The translations under genes and the position numbers were made by a program. The notes beneath the pieces are model-generated. The model worked only from the letters and a program-made list of their open reading frames with translations. It was not told where the DNA came from and ran no database searches. Positions 6,718 to 13,951 of a stretch of 25,653 nt of DNA are shown piece by piece. Origin of the DNA: DATCRE01 sp035493595 (GTDB lineage: Bacteria; Bacteroidota; Bacteroidia; Cytophagales; Cyclobacteriaceae); NCBI GenBank assembly GCA_035493595.1, contig DATJHZ010000423.1, forward strand, positions 1 through 25,653. The letters are read 5' to 3'. How positions within the stretch are numbered: position 1 is the stretch's first letter; every line of letters starts with the position of its first letter.

Positions 6718-8343
6718 ATGAGTGAAATGAAGAATTCGAAGAACCAGATAAGTTTACCATTGGTATTATGCATTGGCCTGGCAGCAGGCGTTTTTCTGGG
6801 GGCAAGCCTTGGTTCTCGCAAAAGTAATGGGGAAGTGGGTCGTGATGTACAGAAATTTCGGGAAGTACTGAGCCAGATTCAAGGCGACTATGTTGATACT
6901 GTAAATACGGGCTATTTAGTAGACGATGCTATTGAACACATGCTCAATAAACTCGATCCACATTCTGCATACATACCCGTGAAAGAAAGAGAAGCTGCCA
7001 ATGAAGACCTGCGTGGTAATTTTGACGGTATAGGTGTTGAGTTTAATATCTTTAGAGATACCGTAGTAGTGGTTACTCCACTTAGTGGAGGTCCTTCAGA
7101 GGCTGTCGGCGTTCAGTCAGGCGACAAGATTATTAAAGTAGACGGAAAGAATATGGCAGGTGTTAACATTACCAATGCTGATGTTATGCACGCCTTGAAA
7201 GGACCAAAAGGAACAGAAGTTAAAGTATCTGTTTTGCGAATAGGGAAAAGTGAACCCATCGATTTTACGATTGTACGCGATAAGATTCCACAATTTTCAG
7301 TTGATGTTGCTTACATGGTTAATGCAGAGGTTGGCTATGTTAAGGTTAACCGGTTCTCAGCAACAACTTATGAAGAGTTCAGTGCTGCATTGAAGAAGCT
7401 TAAAGATAAGGGCATGAAGAAATTAGTGCTCGACTTACAAGGCAACCCTGGCGGTTATATGAATATGGCCATTGATATGGCTGATGACTTTTTATCAGAA
7501 GGAAAGAAAATAGTATTCACCAATGGTAAAGAGAAGAAGTACAACTCAGATGCGATATCTACTACGCGTGGTGATTTTGAGAAGGGCGATCTGATTGTAC
7601 TGGTGAATGAAGGCAGTGCTTCTGCTTCTGAAATTTTAGCAGGTGCATTACAAGATAATGATCGTGCATTAATCGTTGGTCGTCGCAGTTTTGGTAAAGG
7701 ACTTGTTCAATCACCTTTTGATTTAAGTGATGGCTCTGAACTTCGTCTTACTATATCACGCTACTACACGCCGAGTGGAAGATCAATTCAAAAACCGTAT
7801 GACGACGAAGATGAATATGCACGTGACATAATAAGTCGTTATAATCATGGAGAGTTTTTCCATGCCGATAGCATTCATTTTAATGATTCATTGAAATACA
7901 AAACTGTAAATGGCCGCACCGTATATGGTGGAGGAGGCATCATGCCTGATTACTTTGTACCACTCGACACAACGTTGAACAGTCATTATCTGAATGAACT
8001 TTATACATCAAGCTCTATTCAGGAATTTACATTTGGTTATGCTGATGCACATAAGGATGAATTGCAGAAAGAAGGATTTGAAAAGTTCTTTAAAACATTT
8101 GTGGTGACAGACCAGATGTTAAATGGATTAGTAAAAGTTGGTGAACGAAATAAAGTACGTGCCGACTATCGTGAGTTGAGAGAACGTAAAACTCTTTTTC
8201 AGATTCACGTTAAAGCGCAAATTGCACGCAAGCTTTGGAATAACGATGGCTTCTATCCTATTATGAACAACACGAATGAAGTTTTCTTGCAAGCCATGAA
8301 GTTGTTTGATCACATTCCTGAGTTGAGTCATTCCAAGCTTTAA
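6718..8343 (+). CDS. S41 family C-terminal processing protease
   Basis: 541 residues. Periplasmic serine proteases of the CtpA/Prc type cut the C-termini of envelope proteins. Residues about 11-32 are an N-terminal membrane anchor or uncleaved signal. A CTP-type N-terminal helix region ends in LNKLDPHSAYIP. A PDZ domain spans about 95-175 (GIGVEFNIF, LSGGPSEAVGVQSGDKIIKVDG). The protease core follows. In GSASASE the nucleophile is Ser302, and in SFGKGLVQ the general base is Lys327 with Gln331. The 25-residue Ser-Lys spacing equals that of E. coli Prc. The last 150 residues form a helical C-terminal extension with no named domain. The gene is monocistronic: it is divergent from the RIC-like gene, and a strong hairpin follows its stop. 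Confidence 0.95.
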   Translation: MSEMKNSKNQISLPLVLCIGLAAGVFLGASLGSRKSNGEVGRDVQKFREVLSQIQGDYVDTVNTGYLVDDAIEHMLNKLDPHSAYIPVKEREAANEDLRGNFDGIGVEFNIFRDTVVVVTPLSGGPSEAVGVQSGDKIIKVDGKNMAGVNITNADVMHALKGPKGTEVKVSVLRIGKSEPIDFTIVRDKIPQFSVDVAYMVNAEVGYVKVNRFSATTYEEFSAALKKLKDKGMKKLVLDLQGNPGGYMNMAIDMADDFLSEGKKIVFTNGKEKKYNSDAISTTRGDFEKGDLIVLVNEGSASASEILAGALQDNDRALIVGRRSFGKGLVQSPFDLSDGSELRLTISRYYTPSGRSIQKPYDDEDEYARDIISRYNHGEFFHADSIHFNDSLKYKTVNGRTVYGGGGIMPDYFVPLDTTLNSHYLNELYTSSSIQEFTFGYADAHKDELQKEGFEKFFKTFVVTDQMLNGLVKVGERNKVRADYRELRERKTLFQIHVKAQIARKLWNNDGFYPIMNNTNEVFLQAMKLFDHIPELSHSKL

Positions 8344-8347
8344 TGAT

Positions 8348-8399
8348 TTCAAGTTCCAGGTTTCAAGTTGCGAACAACCTTGAAACTTGGAACCTTGAA
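8348..8399. terminator. Long near-perfect hairpin between convergent genes
   Basis: The arms 8348-8370 and 8375-8399 pair over about 22 bp, with two single-base bulges and one G-U wobble, closed by the tetraloop CGAA. It begins 5 bp after the S41 protease stop and ends 13 bp before the stop of the convergent unknown gene. It can therefore act as a terminator for both strands, although neither side has a long T run. The A/T-poor stem and the core GTTGCGA also appear in the hairpin at 11193-11253, suggesting a repeat family. Confidence 0.6.
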
Positions 8400-8412
8400 C
8401 TAAATAACTAAC

Positions 8413-9408
8413 TCAGAATTTCAGCTCAGCCTTAAAAGCACGATATTGATTTTTTAGTGCTTGTTCCCAGGTTATATCAGCATCCCACTTAGTACCTAGG
8501 AATACATTGCCAGAATCAATGTGCTTAAAATAGAATTTGTAGACTGTTGTTTGTGAAGGAATATTTTTCAATTGAGCGTCACCACCATCAGGATACGTGA
8601 TGGATGCTATAGCACTTTCTGATTTACTCATATCATATCCCAATAATTTTTTGGCAACTGATCCGCGAGTGTGAATGTAGCACAGAACATAGAGCGATCC
8701 ATTTTTGCGTAGTGTTGCTTCTGAAAGTCCGGGCTCTGTAAATTTATGTTTAAAAGGATACGCGCTGAAGATTTCCTCTAACGTTTTATCCATAGCGGCA
8801 TCACCGGTTTTAGGTATAGCAAGTTCATCTACTTTTAGATCAATGGCAAAGAAATCAGAACGTCTGCCATCAATTGGGTTTATCTCGATATCTGTTTCGG
8901 GTACATCGTTAATGAGCATGTTTAATCTTTTCATGCCGCCACCCGCAGCTCTGTAAATTTTAAGAAGCAACTCTGATAACGACGGGTCCTCGGCAATCCA
9001 GGCATACTGATTTTGCTCGACCATAGTTTCCTTTGTATTATATTCAGTGATGTAAGCCTTATATCCTTTTTCGTTTTTAAGGAAGAATATGAGGTTCGTT
9101 ATATCACGCTTATTCAGATAGCGGGCCATGGCAACGCTTACATCTTTTCCGGCAAGGAGTTCATCCATTTCAAAATAAACAATTGGATCAATGCCGGTGC
9201 GCTGACAAGATTGCTGGATTTTGTCCAACTCAATATTTGTCATGGTGTAGCTGTAGAAAACAACAGAGCGTGTATCCAATAGCTTTGCTGGCAGACCGGA
9301 GCCGGCTGTCATACGACTTAAAAATGCTGTCTCTTCAACTGAGGTTTGCCCAAATGAATTGATTGCTGAAAAGAAAAGAAGTATGAAACCAAATAAGAGC
9401 CTCGCCAT
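8413..9408 (-). CDS. Exported protein of unknown function
   Basis: 331 residues with a signal peptide (MARLLFGFILLFF..., cleavage near SFGQ, residue 21). I do not recognise the family. The mature protein starts with a mixed alpha/beta region (TRSVVFYSYTMTNIELDKIQ, then NLIFFLKNEKGYKAYITEY) that could be a small Rossmann-like fold. A second half with AIDLKVDELAIPKTGDAAMDKTLEEIFSAYPF follows, and a beta-rich end with YVLCYIHTRGSVAKKLLGYDM. No lipobox, T9SS sorting domain or catalytic motif is visible. It lies 40 bp after the Rieske gene on the same strand, so the two may be cotranscribed. Conservation within Cytophagales-like bacteria is my expectation, not something seen here. Confidence 0.8.
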   Translation of the reverse strand: MARLLFGFILLFFSAINSFGQTSVEETAFLSRMTAGSGLPAKLLDTRSVVFYSYTMTNIELDKIQQSCQRTGIDPIVYFEMDELLAGKDVSVAMARYLNKRDITNLIFFLKNEKGYKAYITEYNTKETMVEQNQYAWIAEDPSLSELLLKIYRAAGGGMKRLNMLINDVPETDIEINPIDGRRSDFFAIDLKVDELAIPKTGDAAMDKTLEEIFSAYPFKHKFTEPGLSEATLRKNGSLYVLCYIHTRGSVAKKLLGYDMSKSESAIASITYPDGGDAQLKNIPSQTTVYKFYFKHIDSGNVFLGTKWDADITWEQALKNQYRAFKAELKF

Positions 9409-9448
9409 GAATGTATTTTAAGGAAAACGAAAATAGAACGATTGTATT

Positions 9449-9769
9449 TCAAATACCAATGAAAAATCCGGATTCGTCTATTTTAACAGGAAATGTTTTT
9501 AAATCGCGTGAACGTGAATTACACTCGCGTCCCGATTGAAGATTGAATTGATAATTGTGTAAGGGACATATTATTTCACCTAGAAAATTAATATTACCCT
9601 TACTTAATGATGTGCCATTGTGAGTACAGGCATCTTGTACAGCATAGAATTTTTCCTGATGCAATGTCAAACAAATTCGAACGCCATGAAGAATAACTAA
9701 CTGAGGCTTGTCTCGTAAAATTTTATCCCTGGCTTCTGCTTCTGTCGAAAATAATTTTATCCAATCCAT
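9449..9769 (-). CDS. Small Rieske-type [2Fe-2S] ferredoxin
   Basis: 106 residues from the ATG at 9769; a TTG at 9796 would add nine mostly His/Asn residues (MHNHSQNHH). The cluster motif is complete: Cys48-x-His50 (ACTHNG) and Cys68-x2-His71 (CPLH), with 17 residues between the pairs. The N-terminal beta strands (VILHGVRICLTLHQEKFYAVQDAC) and the end strand FPVKIDESGFFI fit stand-alone Rieske ferredoxins that pass electrons to oxygenases or reductases. There is no signal peptide or oxygenase domain and no oxygenase gene nearby, so its partner is unknown. It is divergent from the first M20 gene and 40 bp upstream of the exported unknown gene. Confidence 0.93.
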   Translation of the reverse strand: MDWIKLFSTEAEARDKILRDKPQLVILHGVRICLTLHQEKFYAVQDACTHNGTSLSKGNINFLGEIICPLHNYQFNLQSGRECNSRSRDLKTFPVKIDESGFFIGI

Positions 9770-9851
9770 GTGATGATTCTGTGAATGATTATGCAAATAT
9801 TAGTTCTTGCAGTATCTTCATGCACTAAAGTTAGTAGAATTTGGCTTCCTG

Positions 9852-9868
9852 CAACACGTGATGTGTTG
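9852..9868. promoter_or_regulatory. 6-5-6 inverted repeat upstream of the first M20 gene
   Basis: CAACAC-GTGAT-GTGTTG is a perfect 6-bp inverted repeat ending 21 bp before the M20 ATG at 9890. It could be an operator or a small leader hairpin. The arms are short, so a chance origin is quite possible. Confidence 0.2.
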
Positions 9869-9889
9869 TTATAAATTAACTGTTATCCT

Positions 9890-11188
9890 ATGAAAAAAAC
9901 ATACCTGCTTTTTCTCCTGATCAACGTTGCATTTTCAGCGCATGCTCAGATTAATCCCGTGCTACAAACCAAGGTTGATAAAATGGCTGTTGCTATTGAA
10001 CCCAAAGTTATAGAGTGGCGAAGAGATTTTCATGAGCATCCTGAACTATCAAATCGTGAATTCAAAACTGCAGCCAAAGTTGCAGAGCATTTAAAGTCAT
10101 TGGGTATAGAAGTAAAAACCGGGGTGGCACATACTGGTGTTGTAGGAATTTTAAAAGGAGCCAAGCCAGGACCAACGATTGCCTTGCGTGCCGATATGGA
10201 CGCGTTACCTGTAACGGAAAGAAACAGCCTGGCCTTTGCATCGAAAGAGAAGGCCATTTTTAATGATAAGGAAACAGGAGTAATGCATGCCTGCGGACAT
10301 GACACGCATGTTGCCATCCTGATGGGTGCTGCTGAAATTCTGGCAAAGAATAAGAATGATTTGAAAGGAACGATCAAATTTATTTTTCAACCGGCTGAAG
10401 AAGGTCCGCCACAAGGTGAAGATGGCGGTGCAGGTGTAGTTGTGAAAGAAGGTTACTTAGATGATGTTGATGTTATTTTTGGTTTGCACATTCGTTGCAT
10501 GTCTAAGTTAGGCACAATTGAATATAAGCCCGGTGGCTTCATGGCAGCTTCTGATTGGTTTACTATTAAAGTAAAAGGAAAACAATCGCATGGAGCAGCG
10601 CCATGGATGGGTATTGATCCTATTGTTGTCTCAGCGCAAATTATTAACGGCTTACAAACCATCATCAGTCGCCAGACAGAACTAACAAAAGAGGCAGCAG
10701 TTATTACAGTAGGAAGAATCAACGCTGGTATTCGTGAAAACATTATACCTGAAGAAGCTGTGATGGCGGGTACAATACGAACACTAGATCGTGATATGCG
10801 CGATAAGATTTTTGAAAAGATAAAACTCACTGCTACTAAAATTGCAGAGAGCTCTGGTGCCGTTGCCGAAGTAACATTCGATCCAAAAACACCAGTAACC
10901 TATAATGATCCTGCTCTTACAGAAAAAATGGTTCCCAGTTTACAACGAGCAGCTGGTGCAAGCAATGTTGTTAAGATTAATGCACAAACAGGTGCTGAAG
11001 ACTTTGCCTTTTATCAGGAAAAAGTACCAGGTATGTTCTTCTTCGTAGGTGCGTGCCCTCCGGATGTTGATGTAGACAAAGCACCATCACATCATACACC
11101 TGATTTTATGATTGACGAACGCGGAATGCTTACCGGCCTGAAAGCCATGCTTGATGTTACACTGGATTATATGTACATGAAGAGATAG
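9890..11188 (+). CDS. Secreted M20 family amidohydrolase (N-acyl amino acid / hippurate hydrolase type)
   Basis: 432 residues. Residues 1-20 are a signal peptide ending SAHAQ, so the enzyme should be periplasmic or secreted. M20D-type enzymes cleave the acyl group from N-acyl amino acids or similar amides using a di-metal centre. Visible motifs are EWRRDFHEHPELS at the mature start, ALRADMDALPV, MHACGHDTH with ligands Cys135 and His137, PAEEG with catalytic Glu170 and ligand Glu171, GLHIR with His200, and the final ligand in HHTPDF (401-402). The lid/dimerisation domain lies between about 210 and 325. It shares architecture with the second M20 gene at 12452 but not its closer subfamily. The substrate cannot be read from the sequence. 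The gene is monocistronic and ends at a hairpin. Confidence 0.92.
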   Translation: MKKTYLLFLLINVAFSAHAQINPVLQTKVDKMAVAIEPKVIEWRRDFHEHPELSNREFKTAAKVAEHLKSLGIEVKTGVAHTGVVGILKGAKPGPTIALRADMDALPVTERNSLAFASKEKAIFNDKETGVMHACGHDTHVAILMGAAEILAKNKNDLKGTIKFIFQPAEEGPPQGEDGGAGVVVKEGYLDDVDVIFGLHIRCMSKLGTIEYKPGGFMAASDWFTIKVKGKQSHGAAPWMGIDPIVVSAQIINGLQTIISRQTELTKEAAVITVGRINAGIRENIIPEEAVMAGTIRTLDRDMRDKIFEKIKLTATKIAESSGAVAEVTFDPKTPVTYNDPALTEKMVPSLQRAAGASNVVKINAQTGAEDFAFYQEKVPGMFFFVGACPPDVDVDKAPSHHTPDFMIDERGMLTGLKAMLDVTLDYMYMKR

Positions 11189-11192
11189 CCTC

Positions 11193-11253
11193 GAGCTGTG
11201 AGCTATGAGTTGCGAGTGATAATCTCGAAGCTCACGGCTCATAACTCATAGCT
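11193..11253. repeat. Complex palindromic element, alternative hairpins, between convergent genes
   Basis: Two mutually exclusive stems can form. One pairs 11193-11204 with 11229-11240 (12 bp, one G-U). The other pairs AGCTATGAGTT (11201-11211) with AACTCATAGCT (11243-11253, 11 bp perfect). An inner CGAG/CTCG stem (11213-11216 with 11224-11227) fits within either. It fills the whole 71-bp gap between the first M20 stop and the nucleoid-protein stop. Its GTTGCGA core is shared with the hairpin at 8348-8399. It probably works as a bidirectional terminator and looks like a member of a dispersed short palindromic repeat. Confidence 0.55.
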
Positions 11254-11259
11254 AACTTG

Positions 11260-12306
11260 TCAGCTTTCTTTTTCGAAATAGATCTTGTAATATTTTCTTC
11301 CATCTTTTTCGACGCCTTGTTCGATAAGGTCTTTGTTGCCGTGAATATAGATGTGAAAGTTTTTGTCGAGTTTCAAGATGCTTTTAAAAACTTTTGATTG
11401 TTTTTTTACAGCATGTTCAGAGATCTCAAAATTATCATCTAACTGAATGGAATTGTCCATACGATAAGAGTCATCGAATTGGCGAAATGATTTAATGATC
11501 TCTGCGTCTTGAAAAACTTCTTTCTCAAATTCTTTCTTGCTGAAACTGTCGCGTGTTTTGAAATAATCCATTGAACGGTTCAGCATATCAATCTGATCTG
11601 TTTTGTTTACTTCAAATTCTTCTGAGAGTTGTTTGGTTACAAAATTCTTGGCGATATCAAGAAAGTCTTTCGTCTGATGATATTTATCCTGGCAAGGACG
11701 TAACATTAAAAACTTCTCTTTCCAGAATTGTGCTTCTGTACTTTTGTTTGACTTATCTATGATACAAACTTTAAAACCATTGTCTTGTTCGATGTTTAAA
11801 ATCAGGCAACCTTTATCTAACTTATCGGTATTGATTCCTTCTTCAACATCAAGAAGAAAATCAGTTTGTTCCCGACCAAGTTTTAAAAAGGATTGTTTGT
11901 TTTCAGATTTTAATAAACCAATGCCTGCTACATTTTCATCATCTATCTCAAGATTTTTAAAATAGACAACAAACAAATCGCCAGACTTTATTTGTGGATG
12001 ATCAGAAACCTCATAGAGTTGCTTGGCAATGTTTACACTATTAGGATGAAAGCTTCTATCATTTTTGAAAATCTGCGCTGCAAACTGATAAAGTGGGTTT
12101 AATTCAAAATCGTCATTACTGAACGTGAAATTATACCACTCCGCATTTGTAAATGGCGACAGAAAATATTTCACCAATAATTCATTAACATCAATCTCCG
12201 TCTTTTCTAATGTCGACTTTGAAAGAATAAGATCCTCGTCATTGATTTTGTTGCCAATGTGATGGATAGAAATATGCTGAAGCTTAACGTCGTCGTAAAT
12301 GATCAT
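11260..12306 (-). CDS. Nucleoid-associated protein, NA37 (YejK/NdpA) family
   Basis: 348 residues. NA37 proteins are found on the nucleoid and bind DNA; their exact function is unclear. The length fits (E. coli YejK is about 335), as does the overall pattern: an N-terminal strand-rich region (LQHISIHHIGNKINDEDLILSKS), the conserved central FVVYFKNLEIDDENVAGIGLLKSE, the conserved FLMLRPCQDKYHQTKDFL, and a charged C-terminal part ending IYIHGNKDLIEQG. It is strongly acidic/basic mixed, without signal peptide or membrane segment. It is convergent with the first M20 gene and divergent from the second, so it has its own promoter region (12307-12451). Confidence 0.85.
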   Translation of the reverse strand: MIIYDDVKLQHISIHHIGNKINDEDLILSKSTLEKTEIDVNELLVKYFLSPFTNAEWYNFTFSNDDFELNPLYQFAAQIFKNDRSFHPNSVNIAKQLYEVSDHPQIKSGDLFVVYFKNLEIDDENVAGIGLLKSENKQSFLKLGREQTDFLLDVEEGINTDKLDKGCLILNIEQDNGFKVCIIDKSNKSTEAQFWKEKFLMLRPCQDKYHQTKDFLDIAKNFVTKQLSEEFEVNKTDQIDMLNRSMDYFKTRDSFSKKEFEKEVFQDAEIIKSFRQFDDSYRMDNSIQLDDNFEISEHAVKKQSKVFKSILKLDKNFHIYIHGNKDLIEQGVEKDGRKYYKIYFEKES

Positions 12307-12368
12307 GAATAGTACTTTAATACCAAATGGAATAATCTAACAAATGCTTTTGGCGCGAAGATAAGTGC

Positions 12369-12408
12369 CCTGATGTTCAGGAAAAAACCTTTATCAGTTT
12401 AAGGTTTT
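12369..12408. promoter_or_regulatory. Two adjacent inverted repeats in a divergent promoter region
   Basis: CCTGA-TGT-TCAGG (12369-12381) is followed three bases later by AAAACCTT (12384-12391), nine bases, and AAGGTTTT (12401-12408). Both are perfect. They sit midway in the 145-bp gap between the nucleoid-protein gene (minus) and the second M20 gene (plus), where a regulator could act on both. TAAATTTC at 12423-12430 is a near match to the TAnnTTTG -7 box for the plus-strand gene. All of this is pattern only. Confidence 0.25.
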
Positions 12409-12451
12409 ACGTGACAATTTTCTAAATTTCATTAAACCTAAACAGAGAGAT

Positions 12452-13894
12452 ATGAAAGGACCATTCCTGATCATGACACTAATAACTTGCTGCTATTTTG
12501 GTTTTGCTCAACCTGGCAAAAAGAAAATAGATCCCCTTAAAACAGCAATCATCCAGTCGGTTGAACGTCAACAACCTGAACTCATAAGATTAAGTAATGA
12601 AATCTGGGCTTATGCCGAAACGGCTCTTCGTGAGAACAAATCATCGAAAGCACTGGCTGATTATGCGGAAGCTCAAGGTTTCAGTGTTAAACGAGGTGTA
12701 TCAAATATGCCATCGGCCTTTATTGCTGAGTACGGCTCGGGTAAACCAATCATTGGTATTCTTGGTGAGTATGATGCGCTGCCAGGCATTTCACAGAAAG
12801 CAAGTCCTGTTAAAGAACCATTAGAGCCTGGTGCAGCCGGTCATGGCTGTGGACATAATTTGTTTGGTGTCGGCAGTATGGGAGCAGCAGTGGCAATCAA
12901 AGAATTAATTCAACAAGGAAAACTCAAAGGCACTATTCGTTTTTATGGAACGCCAGCAGAAGAATCTGTTGGAGGTAAAATTTATATGGCACGTGATGGT
13001 GTCTTCAATGATCTTGATGTTTGTCTCGACTGGCATCCGGATGATGAGATTGAGGCCAGCACGCAAAGCTCACAAGCTATGGTAGATTTTATTGTTGAGT
13101 TCAAAGGAAAGGCTGCACACGCTGCGGCAGATCCATGGAATGGAAGAAGCGCTGTAGATGGACTTGAATTATTTACGCACGGTGTAAATATGTTGCGTGA
13201 ACATGTAAAGCCAAGTGTAAGGATGCATTATGCAATTAAAAGCGGAGGAGATGTTCCAAACGTTGTACCTGAATATGCTAAAGTATGGATGTGGGTGCGT
13301 GACTCTAAACGTACTGGCGTAGAAGAAGTATTTGCGCGTGTGAAAGATATTGCAAAAGGTGCAGGATTGATGGCTGGTGTGGAAGTAACTGTTACAGTGC
13401 AGACGGGTGATTATGAATTACTCGTCAACAAAACAGGCGCAGAGGCGATGCAAAAAAACCTGGAGCTTATCGGCCCTATTATTTATACTGAAGAAGAAAT
13501 TTCTTTCGCGAAGAAAATTCAGGAAGTAAGTGGTGTTGCACAAACTGGTCTTGATGGAGCGATACATCCTGTTAAGGCTACAAAAGAAGATGCAGAGGGA
13601 GGATCAACCGATGTTGGAGATGTAAGCTGGCTTGTGCCTGAAATTACATTACTAGTAACAACGGCTCCAGTAAAAGCACCATGGCATTCATGGGCTGTTG
13701 TTGCATGCGGAGGTATGTCTATTGGTCATAAAGGTTTGGTATTTGCTTCAAGGGGATTAGCCATGACCATGGCTGATCTTTTTCAAAATGAAACATTGCG
13801 TAAACAAGTACGTGATGAATTTGAGAAAGGCAAAGGAAATACAGTTTACAAAACATACATCCCCGATGGCCCACCGCCAGTGCCCGCTAAATAA
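12452..13894 (+). CDS. Secreted M20 amidohydrolase, AbgB-like
   Basis: 480 residues. Residues 1-20 are a signal peptide (MKGPFLIM... ending GFAQ). It belongs to the M20 branch of p-aminobenzoyl-glutamate hydrolase subunit B (AbgB). The family signs are EIWAYAETALRE, ILGEYDALPGISQ, and GHGCGHNLFGVGS with metal ligands Cys133 and His135. PAEESVGGK carries catalytic Glu170 and ligand Glu171, and DWHPDD has His195. The late APWHSW His is the last ligand. E. coli AbgB is cytoplasmic and works with AbgA; here the protein is exported and no AbgA partner is adjacent, so p-aminobenzoyl-glutamate may not be its substrate. The C-terminal tail is Pro-rich (DGPPPVPAK). A perfect hairpin terminator follows 14 bp after the stop. 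Confidence 0.91.
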   Translation: MKGPFLIMTLITCCYFGFAQPGKKKIDPLKTAIIQSVERQQPELIRLSNEIWAYAETALRENKSSKALADYAEAQGFSVKRGVSNMPSAFIAEYGSGKPIIGILGEYDALPGISQKASPVKEPLEPGAAGHGCGHNLFGVGSMGAAVAIKELIQQGKLKGTIRFYGTPAEESVGGKIYMARDGVFNDLDVCLDWHPDDEIEASTQSSQAMVDFIVEFKGKAAHAAADPWNGRSAVDGLELFTHGVNMLREHVKPSVRMHYAIKSGGDVPNVVPEYAKVWMWVRDSKRTGVEEVFARVKDIAKGAGLMAGVEVTVTVQTGDYELLVNKTGAEAMQKNLELIGPIIYTEEEISFAKKIQEVSGVAQTGLDGAIHPVKATKEDAEGGSTDVGDVSWLVPEITLLVTTAPVKAPWHSWAVVACGGMSIGHKGLVFASRGLAMTMADLFQNETLRKQVRDEFEKGKGNTVYKTYIPDGPPPVPAK

Positions 13895-13908
13895 TATTAC
13901 GGACCATA

Positions 13909-13951
13909 AACCAGACGTATGATTTGCTTTCATACGTCTGGTTCTGTTTTT
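13909..13951 (+). terminator. Rho-independent terminator, perfect 14-bp stem
   Basis: AACCAGACGTATGA (13909-13922) pairs perfectly with 13930-13943 around a 7-base loop, followed by CTGTTTTT. It terminates the second M20 gene. It abuts the stop of the convergent macroglobulin gene and may serve that strand too, although there the stem is followed by TATGG rather than a T run. Confidence 0.9.

Noticed and set aside
9770..9796. His-rich N-terminal extension of the Rieske protein from a TTG (MHNHSQNHH)
   Set aside because: An ATG at 9769 gives the usual family N-terminus. The extension would need a TTG start, so the shorter protein was chosen.
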